Positions 1 through 10,555 of a DNA stretch of 45,976 nucleotides are shown piece by piece (position 1 is the stretch's first letter; the number at the start of each line of letters is the position of its first letter). The notes beneath the pieces were generated by a model. That model ran no database searches, had not been told where the DNA came from, and was given only the letters and a program-made list of their open reading frames with translations. The DNA is from Didymodactylos carnosus (taxonomy: Eukaryota > Rotifera > Eurotatoria > Philodinida > Philodinidae), in the NCBI GenBank assembly GCA_905250885.1, contig CAJNOQ010000583.1:1-45976 (forward strand). Reading direction: 5' to 3'. The position numbers and the translations under genes were made by a program.

Positions 1-729
1 TGGCGTTTCTTGTTAATTGCCCTACTAATTAAAGGAGTCCATTATCAGTCGATCATTATACACCATTCGATAGCCCTTTTCAAGAGCTACATGTCTGACG
101 GTTCAAATTTGAAAAAGCTCATTTTCGACTTTTTGGCCAAATGTCCGCTTGAATGCCCACTGTGCGTTGGGGTGTTCATCACTCGACAAAAACCTTACTC
201 AATAACACAGATCATTTTTTAATTATCTCAGCAACAGCAAAAAATGCTTAAAAAGCTTTTTGTTATTCAATAGTTCAGTCTCAGTTAAAACTTGTATGAA
301 ATATGAAAAGATAGTCTCGGTTAATTCACAAAAATATAAACGTTTTTCAAGTCTACTAGCAAATTAAAGGCTTTTTCTTGTAACGCCGTAACGTCAACTA
401 TTATGCCTATAGCTCACAAACGACTTGGGTAAACAACCTAAAATTTTCAGAGATTATCCGGACGATGTAGGAGCACCAGATGATGCAACCAACACTGAGC
501 TCTCTAGATGATCTGATTTACGAGAAAAACGAAAAAAATAGTGAGCAAAACGTAATACCATAGCACTTGCCCAAGCCGCAGAGGAGAGTGAATAAAAAAC
601 AGATGCAGACGTTATTTTTGAACTCGATAAAGCAGGTTGCATTAGTTGCAGTTCGTACGTCTGCGAAAACAAAACGTAGAGCGTCGACGAAAGTTTCTTA
701 ACAATTAATTAACGTTTTTACTATTTTAG
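1..729. other. No supported gene; upstream flank or intron of USP39
   Basis: No exon resembling the middle of USP39 (the USP-like domain before its C-terminal part) can be read here on the plus strand. Short open frames at 10-222 (+) and 454-672 (-) have no recognisable content. The stretch ends in a 3' splice site (TATTTTAG, AG at 728-729) that feeds the first visible USP39 exon, so at least its right end is intronic. The rest may be a long intron or inserted sequence. Confidence 0.6.
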
Positions 730-1640
730 AGTGAAGATGAAAAACGAAAATTATTAACAACAGAAGAATATTATGGTAAGTAACAAATAATTCACCGTCT
801 GATTGATTAATGGTTATTTGTTGTTGTTGATTTTTTGTAGAATACGATGAAGAGACACCTTATTTATTTCTGTCGGTCGATTTGCCACCTCCACCTTTAT
901 TTCGTGATGAAACAAAAGAGAGTATTATACCACAAGTACCATTATTTCAAATCTTAACAAAATTTGATGGACAAACAGCTAGAGAATATAAAACCTATAA
1001 AGAAAATTTTTTAAAACGTTATGAAATAACAAAGTTACCACCATATTTGATTATGTGTTTTAGGGTATGTCTTTATTTCATTTGTAATAATAAACTAGCG
1101 CATTTTGTTTGTTTTTAAAGCGATTTACAAAAAATACATTTTATTTGGAAAAAAATCCAACTATAGTCAATTTTCCAATTAAGTAAGAATTATTTTAAAA
1201 ACGTTAAGATTGAGCTGATAAGAAAATTTATTTTATTTTTATAGAAATGTTGATCTTCGAGATTTGTTACCTCCAGATGTAGTGACTGCAGCAGCTGCAG
1301 AAAATACGTCATCAGTTTATGATTTAATATCGAATGTTGTTCATGATGGAGAACCGGGAAAAGGAACATACCGTGTTCATGTTCTACACAAAGTAATCAC
1401 AAACGATTATTTCTATAGTAAAAATGAGTTTCTATTTTTTATTTCTATAGGGTACCGGTACTTGGTATGAAATGCAAGATCTTCATGTCATTGACGTATT
1501 ACCTCAAATGATTACTTTGAGTGAATCCTATGTCCAAGTATGTATACAATGTGAACGTTCGATATTTGTTGTTACGTATTAAAATTATTTAGATTTGGGA
1601 ACGGCGAGATTTTGAAAAATTGGTTAATAATTCAACTTAA
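730..1640 (+). CDS. USP39: USP39 (SAD1) U4/U6.U5 tri-snRNP-associated protein 2, C-terminal part, 6 exons
   Basis: C-terminal 204 residues of USP39, a catalytically inactive ubiquitin-protease homologue needed for tri-snRNP recruitment and pre-mRNA splicing in the nucleus. I read exons at 730-775, 841-1064, 1121-1182, 1245-1392, 1451-1537 and 1593-1640. All have GT/AG borders and the phases join without a break. Diagnostic stretches are EYKTYKENFLKRYEITKLPP, NPTIVNFPIKNVDLRDLLP, GTYRVHVLHKGTGTWYEMQD and LPQMITLSESYVQIWERRDF, which follow animal USP39 almost residue for residue. The visible introns are 55-65 bp. The gene is cut: the zinc-finger (ZnF-UBP) half and most of the USP fold should lie upstream but are not in bases 1-729. 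An AATAAA at 1735-1740 lies about 95 bases after the stop codon. Identity is very secure; the 5' structure is unknown. Confidence 0.95.
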
Positions 1641-1734
1641 ATATGTCATACCAAATTTGGTGTCATTTGTTTGTTTGATGTGACTATTCTTATTATTTTG
1701 TACACTTATGTCTTGTGAATGTTTTTATGTATTA

Positions 1735-1740
1735 AATAAA
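1735..1740 (+). promoter_or_regulatory. Poly(A) signal of USP39
   Basis: AATAAA lies about 95 bases downstream of the USP39 stop codon in AT-rich sequence. It is the first canonical signal after the gene. Confidence 0.5.
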
Positions 1741-2114
1741 TGAATATATCAATTACTAAAACTAATAAGTATTTATAGATTAATAACGTTTTCTCTCAGT
1801 CGTAATAAATTACATGGAGTAACATCGTACTACTTTTCTATTTATCGGTTTCAATATGATATCGGTTTCTAGATTTTTTACAAGGGTTCACCCCATAGGT
1901 TTCGGTGATTATATTTTTACGTAATTGTGATGCATACTAATCACAGAAGCTATGGTAGAATCGACGACCCTTATTTCCTTAAGTTCACCTCCCTATGTAT
2001 GTTACATTAGCGTCTGCTCATTCACAACGGATTTCTGGAACCGTAAAATAGTTAACCGTCATACTTTGACTGATTCCCATTTCCAGGGATCTCGATCGTA
2101 AAATAGCTGTCTTT

Positions 2115-2175
2115 CAGTAACTATAGTAACAGTTAACTATAGTATAACTATAGTAACAATAACTATAGTAACAGC
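2115..2175. repeat. Short tandem repeat, unit AACTATAGTAACA-like
   Basis: Four copies of the core AACTATAGTA, with short variable linkers (ACA, TAA), fill about 60 bases. It looks like a small degenerate minisatellite. Confidence 0.7.
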
Positions 2176-2934
2176 TACCTCTTTAAATTCATATCGTAGA
2201 TAGAGGAGAATCAGAACTACATTTTGGTAAAAAGAAAATAGTTTTTATCTCTCTTGGATCAGGAGTTATTGGCATTTTATACAAAAGAAATGAAATGCTT
2301 ATATCTCACCAACCATCCAGGAAACGACGCCTAAACTTGCTGGGTGATCAGCATTCGGTGAAAAAAGTTTTGGAAAGATTCTCTAGAAATCTTCTGACGA
2401 AAACATTTTTTATTGATCTGATGTACATAATCAGTTTAAGGAAATAAACCAAGGTATCTTTTAATACCCAGAAATACGTTGGATTGACTGAATTATGAAT
2501 TTTTTGATTTTCGGTGAAACTAGTCCATAATGGCTTGTTTCACCTAAAATAGTAGCTTTTGGGGTTTTATTCGTATAACTAACATTGCCACGAGATTCAG
2601 TGTAGCCGATGAACCTGTACTTTCATTTATTTTTTGGATGCCTCGACCTGAAGATCAATCGATTCGGATAGCCCAGGAAAACTGCTCATTCGCAGAACAA
2701 TGATAAACAAGAGCTCCCGGTGTTCGAGAATATGTATACAGGTGTTACTCTGATAAGACGCACATTTAAAAAAAGCAGGCCACATTGAGAGGGGAGAAGT
2801 GGGCCTGAGCATCTTCTCAAAAAAGGACGATAAGGTGCATCATATGTAGGTGACACTTTGAAGGGCATTTTTATGTAGATCGATGTCTCCCAGCATCTAC
2901 TTTTACGAATTGAAAAACGCAAATACTATTATCG

Positions 2935-2966
2935 GTTTTAAAATAGAATCGATTCTATTTTAAAAC
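2935..2966. repeat. Perfect 32-bp palindrome
   Basis: The left half GTTTTAAAATAGAATC (2935-2950) is followed directly by its exact reverse complement (2951-2966), with no spacer. The centre is an ATCGAT site. No element boundary was recognised around it. Confidence 0.9.
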
Positions 2967-3491
2967 AGATAATTTAATCAATAACCTTCGTAGAGATGGT
3001 TTCATAGCAACATATTGGCGTCGAAGGGAATGTCGAAAGAACACTTAACTCATTTTTTCCATGATAATCTACACTTTATTGTTTTTTGTCAGTAAAATGG
3101 ATAGACTTTCAAACGCAAATAGGTAACTGATTAGAGTAAACTATCGCATGTTATCTGCAGAAGAAAGGTTATTAAAGAAATACCAGTAGTTATTTTTACT
3201 TGCTCATCAATTGTAAAAATCATAGTTTCTTTCAAAAGCTGAATTGGTATAAGCTTTATTCTGTCAGGATACAAGCGAAAAAATATTCCATTATAGTATT
3301 CTATACTAAAACTATCGAAAAACACAAAATCAATTTTGTACGAATAGAGATTCGAACATGTGAACTTAGCTTTGCAGAAACTGCAAAACTAAATTCACTG
3401 TTCTGTATCTATAACTATAAAACTGAATTACACATTTTCTGTAGTTAATTAATTCGTGAAAGTGGTTTTTAGTTATCAACGAGTACCAAAT

Positions 3492-4044
3492 ATGTTGGAT
3501 ACATTTATGTATTACGAAAAGAGTAAGTTTTTAAATGAGTTCTGTTTTAATGAAAACTTACTATGTTATGGTCTTTATCTATCCAGATCCCGCTCCTCCC
3601 TATCCAGGCTATGGCGTTCCTCCAACGTATTTACCGAGTAATACGAGCAATCAACCTTATATAGCCCAAGTTGGACTAGATCCATGGCCTGTAAATGTGC
3701 CGTTTAATCCACAAGAATATGAATATCATTATCCGTTAGGTATTCAGTATGAGTCCTACATCTCACTAGTAATATACTAGGTTTTCTTTGTCCAAGGTAC
3801 CAATTATTGGTGTACGCCAGAACACAAGCTAGGCAATATATCTCCAAATAATGGAGAACCGACCTTAATCATCAAAGAACGTCGAGTTACTCCAGGGTCA
3901 AAACTCTCATCATTTCTAGAAAAAGGGGCTGAAAGTGATCCACGCGTATTTCGAACGCGTTACGGCACCCCAAGCGATGTTCCATCTCGACCATATTACA
4001 GCAAACCATGGTTAATTGAAGAAATAAGAAAGATAAAATATTAG
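3492..4044 (+). CDS. Uncharacterised 143-residue protein, 3 exons
   Basis: I read exons 3492-3522, 3587-3739 and 3797-4044. Splice sites are A|GTAAGT, CCAG|AT, TAG|GTATTC and CAAG|GT; phases fit and the total is 144 codons including TAG. The start is the ATG of MLDTFMYYEK. The N-terminal third is rich in Pro and Tyr (PAPPYPGYGVPPTYLP), the middle has LDPWPVNVPFNPQEYEYHY, and the C-terminal part is basic and ends in SRPYYSKPWLIEEIRKIKY. There is no signal peptide, membrane segment or known catalytic motif. Short Pro/Tyr/Trp-rich proteins of this kind occur among axonemal microtubule inner proteins, but that is only a guess from composition. The gene sits alone between USP39 and NCKAP1. The exon model is convincing because frame and codon texture persist across three exons; the function is unknown. 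Confidence 0.7.
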
Positions 4045-4800
4045 TATGCATTAATCAACGATTAGCACTTTACACAACTACTGTTTTATTCACTAGTAGA
4101 GAGTAAGCGGTTTGACGTTGAACATTTTATCTTAACTTTGACTTCCACAAGCATTAACGATGTTCTTTGAATCGCTTGTCAAATGTCCGACAGTGTTTTT
4201 TTTTAGCAATTGTAAGCAACCCGGTTTAAAACTCATAGTTCGACATTTTTTTTAAAGAGATATTTCACAAAGTTCTTTGCAAAATATTATTATGGGGCGG
4301 CATAAGACTGAAGAAATTAAAGCAGCATTTTTATATGGAACTGATATTCATAAAGTCGTATTTTCTTTTTTTATTAAGTGGGAGGATTAAACTAAGATTC
4401 GTATCTTGTTGTCATCAAAAGGTATCATCTTTAAATGTACTAAGTATTAGACGTTTTTCACCATAATAAAAAGAAGTTAACGACTGATACTTGTACCAGA
4501 AGCTCTACTAACTAGTGGTATCGAAATGGCATGGAAAAGAAAATATCAAAGAATTGATGAAAATCGTTATTTTTGCAAAACTTCGTGATGATGTACTCTT
4601 AGGCAATACTTCAAATGAATAAAAAATAGTCCATTACATAGGACAGTTTGAGCTATTTTTTCTAATGCACTATTTTTGATTGATTTTAACTCTTATTTTC
4701 ATGTAAGAAAATTTCTCAGTAGAAAGGCTATTTTTTAGATTTTTGATTGTTTGAAGATTACCGTTCTCTCCATCGTATTTTGAATTTTCTTTTACACAGT

Positions 4801-4963
4801 GGCGTCTATCTCCACCTAAGCATTTGAGACCTTTTTTACCACCACAGAGATTCAGGCCTTCAGTGTGCCACCTAGAAAATGAATTTTTACAACAAAAAGC
4901 GTCCCATCTACTTTTGTTTGAGGCATTGTGTCTCAAACATCTCACAGGATAGACGCCCCTACT
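4801..4963. repeat. Possible small MITE with degenerate inverted termini
   Basis: The left arm, starting GTGGCGTCTATC and running to about 4838, pairs imperfectly with the reverse complement of 4927-4963 (GGGGCGTCTATC...). The arms share GGCGTCTATC and TTTGAGAC. I found no clear target duplication. Confidence 0.4.
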
Positions 4964-5815
4964 TTTACATGCTACTTCGATAGTAGTATCACATATTTTT
5001 AAGTAGAATAGGAGCTTTGTTAATATACGATGTCGGATAACTTATATTTTTGTTTTGTCATAAAATATATACTTTGTCTTCGTAAAATTTATTATTTACA
5101 ATCAACAGTTGATTGTACTATTGATCTGTAAAAACTGTTGTCTTTACTTAAAAATATCATGCAAAATTTTTAAATCTTCAAATAGTACGCCTGTTTTCTC
5201 GAAAATTTGAAAATTAAAGATTTAATAATTCAAAAAATCGCATTCGTTTTTAGAATTTTTTTAAATAGCAATGACTGTCTGTGGGTAACATCTTCAAGAA
5301 AGTCACACATTATTTTCTATTCAGGAAACACTAATACTATTCGCTTATTGAAACGTTCCCTGATAAAACCAGTTTTATATTTTTTTATAAGTATTAGATG
5401 ACAATCAATTGACATTTACAAATTTTTATGATTTATCTTTACGTTTTATTCTATATTATCATACCGTTACAAGATTGAGATATTCAAATTTTATATTATG
5501 GTTCACAGAAAGATTCGATATCAAACAAACATTGGATCGAAGATTATTCTGTTTTTATAAAAAGAAACTTGAATTAAATTTCTTCATTCTTCGTACGCAT
5601 TTATCTTACTGTGTTGTTTTTAATATGTATTATTAAGCTAAAACATTCAAAGATTATTAATAACAAAAATGTATACAGTTTAAGAAAAAAAATGTCGTAT
5701 AAATAATACGAACTATGAGAAAACGGCACAAAGCTTAAGAAAAAAATATTGCACAGCATAAAAAGAAAAAAAGAAGTAAAATGATTTCATATATATATAT
5801 ATAAAGAAGACAGAG

Positions 5816-5821
5816 TTTATT
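5816..5821 (-). promoter_or_regulatory. Candidate poly(A) signal of NCKAP1
   Basis: AATAAA on the minus strand about 105 bases past the NCKAP1 stop codon. Confidence 0.4.
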
Positions 5822-5926
5822 TGACTGTACAAAAAAAAAATCATTCAGTATATAAAGATGACAAAAGAAAAAGAGATTGATCAATGATTATTATCTGACA
5901 GTCGAATATCAGACGAGTATGATAAA

Positions 5927-8900
5927 TTATTCTGTTTTTGATATTGTAAAATAAGCACTTCTTAAAATTGATTGAGGAAAACATGTCTCAAGTAAAGACA
6001 TTTCCAAATATGGACATTCATTAACAAATTGATCTAGTAATATGTATGTTGCTTCTTTATGGATAATATCACTATTATTTGTTGTTGATGAACTATTTCG
6101 ATGATGATGATGATGATGATGGTGACTGCTACTACCTGTTGAACAATCAACATCAATCAATCTTAAGAGACTAGATGATGCTAGTGCAAGAAATTCTTTA
6201 CATCTTTCTTCAATATTTGTTTGTCCATATTCTAAGAAAAATGTTGTTATTAGAGTATTAATTGCTTTTGTTATACAATGTGAATTATTTGTATGTGCAT
6301 TTAATGCGGGAATATATTTTGTACTTTCTAATTTGGCTAGACGTGGTATTGAAACAGCAATATAAACCATTATTAAACAAGATAATACATAATCATCAGA
6401 TTCAATATTTCCAATTGGTGTAGTTGATTGTAATGCTGTTGATTGTTTTTGATTAATTAATGCCTGACAAAGTGTTGAATCAATGATCGTTGAAGAACCA
6501 GTAGATGAAAACATTTCATTAATAAGTAAATCGTGTTGTTGTTGTTGTTGACTATTACTTCGATTATCATTATTGATGAATGTTGTTTTATATTGTTGAT
6601 AAAAATGTTCTAATGTTGACATCAAAAATGGCATTCGTCGTTTTAATACATCATTTAATGATTCTTCAATTAGAGTTTTTAGTTGTAATAAAACACCAAT
6701 TAAAATAACACGTTGTAATAATAAATCAATATTTTCTAATTGTTTTAAATATAATTTCATTTGATGAGGTTTGTCAAAATTGATACGTAAATTATTCAAC
6801 AGATCACGTTGTTGATGTGTCAATTTTCGAATCTCATTTATTTGCTGAACACAACGATATAAAATCATTTCACATAAATATTTACAACCATCTGAAAAAT
6901 AATAAATAAATAAATAAATAAAAAATTTGAACACTACTACTTGATATAAAAGTTTCTTAAGCGATTCTCTCCACTTCTCGATTTACTTGCTGCTTAACAG
7001 TTGTCTTATCAAGTTACAGTCGACTATCATTATCTATTGCTCAATTAGGTATGCAATACTTACGATTAACTATAACTACTATAACGTTCATAACTACAAG
7101 TGTCTCAATCGTAACTGGTGAAAAACTTTCTTGTGGAAAACTAAACTGTTTTGACTCATTCATAACTTTCAAAAAATGCAGGATAAGGAAGTAGGTTTGC
7201 TTTCTAATATCTATTTTCATTCTTAACACAGATTAACTAAACAATTTTCTCATCTTGTCTGTTAAAATTATAAGACTCGTATAAAATTTGAAATTAACAG
7301 GAAAGCGCGTTCATTGAATTATTCTCATCTACAAAACATTACAGATATGAATAGTTGTGCAGTATGATTCTAAAGCTTTCGTAAATGAATAGTTAGTATT
7401 CCGTTCATAAAGCGTAACTGCCGTATATCTAGTCAAAAAGTGTAAAAATATTCATGATAATGAAATTTCTTACATGGTTTGATTAATTCGACCAGTGCTC
7501 TCAATTCATTGTATGACGCATATTCTTCTGGATCAAATGGTATTGTTAAATCTTGTTGATGTATACTAACAAATGATTTTCGTATTGGTGAATAAACAAT
7601 ATGTCCCATTGTTATGCGTTTAATTAATACCTCAAGAAACCAATGTGTATAAAGTGATGTTATTGTCTCACCACCAGCACTGTCCAATGGTTGACTTTGT
7701 TGTAATAATACCTCGTTAAATATTCGAATTGTATCAATTTGACAATGAGCTTCAACTAATGTTAATATATCCATGTAGGATTCTACAGATGATAATAATT
7801 CAGATGGTTTTGATATTTCCATTTGTGGTGGATGATAATTAACCATTTCTGATAATGATTTATTGAATCGATTTTCCAAATGAGATGTTAAATATTCAGT
7901 AGGCAAAAATTTATGTTCCCAAATGATAATATGTTTTCGATAAGATATTGTAAAACAAAGTTCATTCAAAACCATAATTAATTTATCGACTTTTGTCATA
8001 TCACGACGATTTGAACGTCGAGATTCGTCACCTGGAAGCATTACTCTAGGACTTACAGCAGTAGACTCTTGTTTTGATGTTTGTTTCTTATTTGATGATT
8101 CTAACGCTTTCTTTTTTAATCGTGAAATAACAGCATTTTTTGGTAACAACTAGAACAAGAAAATCAGTTACTAATATCGAAATATTCATTTATTTTTTTT
8201 TAACCTACTTGTTCATTCATTAAAAAATATTCATTTGCTATTTCAGATACAGTACTTTTAATTTGTTTACATATTTCATCGATGAATGCATGTGTACTTT
8301 TTAAACTTAGATCACCAATTTGTTGTCGTTCTTCGGGACATAATTCATGTGTGGCATTAATAAAATGTTGACAAATTAATGGAAATGCAATAGCATAACG
8401 TATTTGAGATGGATAATAAATACATGATGAAAACAGATGATCAAATTGTGTCAAATAGAAATAAAATATTGATAGATCACTTGTTTCAAATAGTAATGTA
8501 TCAATATCATCTACACATTTTGAATGAAATACAATTGTATTCATTGTCTGTGCTAAACGTTCATTTTGAATAATGGTCATAGTTGATGATGTTTTTTTTG
8601 TTAAACTAATATACGCTTGCATACGAAACCAATCGAGACGTAAAGCACGAAGATCAATTGAATCCGCTGTAACAGAATTGTTACCACCAGTAGTTCCTAC
8701 ACGATTAGATAATGTACTTATTGTATTATAAAATGATGATAATAAAATAGATTCATCTTCGGTACATGTCACATTCAAATTAGATATTACATTATTTAAA
8801 TCAATTGGATCCAATGTTGATAAACATTCAATATAATATTGTTTTATCACGGATGAATAAGTCATAATGAGAGAACGTAACTCTTCTAGAAATAAAATAT

Positions 8901-10555
8901 TTTATATTCAATAGTGAATGATAATAAAAAATATTTATCTTTCAATCTACCTATATACAGCAAAAATTCTGGAAATGTTCGATCATTAAAATCATCTCTA
9001 TTTGATGTATTTCCCGATGCTGTTTTTTTATTTTCTTTTTGTAATTTGACTGGAAAATTTTCACTATGACGAAGTAACCAAATAATTTCATCACGTGCAT
9101 AACTCAAACCAATAAATAATGTTAATATTTTTGGACCTAAAATAATATGTTAAGCTCAATAATGTATAAAAAAATTTATAGATAATTATTATGTTACCTA
9201 GTAATGCTGGTGTATCAGCAAAAATTAATGCTAATTCTTTTAATTGTGGTCTAATATATTTTCTTCTTTCTCGTCTATATAATGGTTGTTCATTAATCGC
9301 TTTTTTAAACGTATCATTCAATAGTTCTGTTAATCGTAATTGTCTATATTGTTTATATATATCTAAATTATTGTTTAAATATTGATGTGTTGTTAATAAT
9401 TCATCTCGATATAAAACATGAACAAATCCACTTGATAATGCTTTTTCAAATAGTTGATAACATTTTCCATTTGTTATTAATTGTTGTGGACAAACAATCA
9501 TTGAATAAATAATCCATCGTTCAATTAAATCTTGTGAAAGATAATCACATGGTAATGTTTCAGATGTATCCATTAAATGAGAAGATGTTGATGATGATAT
9601 GAGACTAAGTAGTGTTTTTGAACGCCATTCAGATACTTTGCATGTACGACGTTCATATACTGGTGTTAATGATTGAACAGCTTCACCTATCGAACGACTA
9701 TGAGGAACAAATTCATCATGTAATTTTTTTAACGGTTGTTCATAATCAATAATTAATTGACCTAATCGAGGAAAACTTGAATCACCATGACCATGTGTTA
9801 AATCGGTAGCGATATTATATAAACCAAGTACAATTTTTCGATCATCAACACGTGATAGTAAAATCATTAATGAAATATACGTTGATATTAATTCTAAATA
9901 AGATTTTGTTAAATCATAATTTAAAGTCTAAATTTATGAGAAAAAAAAATACAATTTAAAACATAATAAATTATACTTTCATTTTCTCCTACTTACAATA
10001 TCAAAATGAACTTGACAAGCGTCAATTGTTGTTAACAAATCTGTTACATGATCCTAAATCATCAAACAGAAAATATTAGAATTATTATTTTCATACCAAA
10101 ATTTAATTATTATTATTATTATTATTATCCATACACGAAATTCCAGTAAATCAACGAATGTAAAGTAATAAATTGCAAGCGATTTGATTATTTCTGTTTT
10201 AATAGATGTTAATGATTGAAATTGACTCTTGAATGAAGAAAAAACAACAACAAAATCAATCAATTAATAAAATGCATCTAATGAACATACTTTATCAAGT
10301 GCCGGAAACTTCTTTTGTATTTGTCGAAGAACAGATTCAAGACTTTTGTCGAGTAAAAATGATGGTTTAGACTTTGTTTCAGCGCATGCCTAAAACAATA
10401 TATGATTTTCGTTAGTTCAAAAGATGTACATTCTCTGTAAACATAACCTTTTTTATGTTAAATATTCTTGTTAACATTCCAATTCCACGATCATTTAATA
10501 TTGTCAATTTTTCAGCTAACTTTTGTTGATGGGGATTAATTTGATGAGCCATCAT
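5927..10555 (-). CDS. NCKAP1: NCKAP1 / Nap1 / HEM-family WAVE regulatory complex subunit, 9 exons
   Basis: Complete gene, 1196 residues by my splicing. It is a membrane-linked scaffold of the WAVE complex that, with the Sra1/CYFIP subunit, relays Rac signals to Arp2/3 actin nucleation. Exons in transcript order: 10448-10555, 10291-10389, 10135-10227, 9997-10053, 9198-9927, 8951-9136, 8209-8885, 7474-8149, 5927-6891. All borders are GT/AG and phases join. Diagnostic stretches are [20 protein letters not shown] near the N-terminus, [49 protein letters not shown] [40 protein letters not shown] and [18 protein letters not shown]. The protein is about 70 residues longer than the vertebrate form (near 1128). 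Much of the excess is low-complexity insertions in the last exon: a Gln run and an eight-His run (a GAT microsatellite at 6097-6120). Two in-frame ATGs open the gene (10553-10555, 10550-10552). Intron 8 (6892-7473, 582 bp) is much longer than the others. A paralogue such as NCKAP1L cannot be excluded by eye, but that split is vertebrate. Confidence 0.96.
6097..6120 (-). repeat. Trinucleotide repeat coding poly-His in NCKAP1
   Basis: A run of ATG/GAT triplets on the plus strand encodes eight consecutive His codons on the minus strand in the last NCKAP1 exon. Nearby, 6537-6551 encodes a five-Gln run. Confidence 0.85.
6892..7473 (-). other. Long NCKAP1 intron 8
   Basis: The donor GTAAGA follows 7474 and the acceptor TTTTTCAG precedes 6891. 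At 582 bp it is about ten times the other introns of this gene. The frame 7041-7229 within it is not recognisable, and I saw no inverted repeat or transposon coding. Confidence 0.6.

Larger units (their letters stand above)
1641..3491. other. Intergenic, repeats only
   Basis: After the USP39 3' UTR I see no gene. The stretch holds a short tandem repeat (2115-2175) and a perfect 32-bp palindrome (2935-2966), both listed separately. The small minus-strand frames near 2627-2922 and the plus-strand frame 3200-3448 resemble nothing I know. Confidence 0.55.
4045..5926. other. Intergenic; small degenerate inverted repeat, no gene seen
   Basis: AT-rich sequence. A degenerate inverted repeat of about 37 bases is formed by 4801-4838 and 4927-4963 (GGCGTCTATC facing GATAGACGCC) and may be a small MITE. 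The Cys-containing minus-strand frame 4670-4945 lies across it and is not convincing as a gene. A (TA)n run lies near 5791-5803. A TTTATT at 5816-5821 is a plausible minus-strand poly(A) signal for NCKAP1. Confidence 0.5.

Noticed and set aside
454..672. Minus-strand frame rich in Ser/Ala-Phe
   Set aside because: No family motif, no splice context, and composition like translated non-coding DNA.
2686..2922. Overlapping minus-strand frames near 2.6-2.9 kb
   Set aside because: They overlap each other in different frames and contain no recognisable domain.
4670..4945. Cys-containing 91-codon minus-strand frame
   Set aside because: It lies across a small inverted repeat and has no signal peptide or regular cysteine spacing, so it is more likely repeat-derived.
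7041..7229. Open frame inside NCKAP1 intron 8
   Set aside because: Good donor and acceptor sites join exons 8 and 9 in phase without it, and the peptide matches nothing in the family.
9191..9385. Plus-strand frame within NCKAP1 exon 5
   Set aside because: Antisense shadow of a strongly conserved coding exon.
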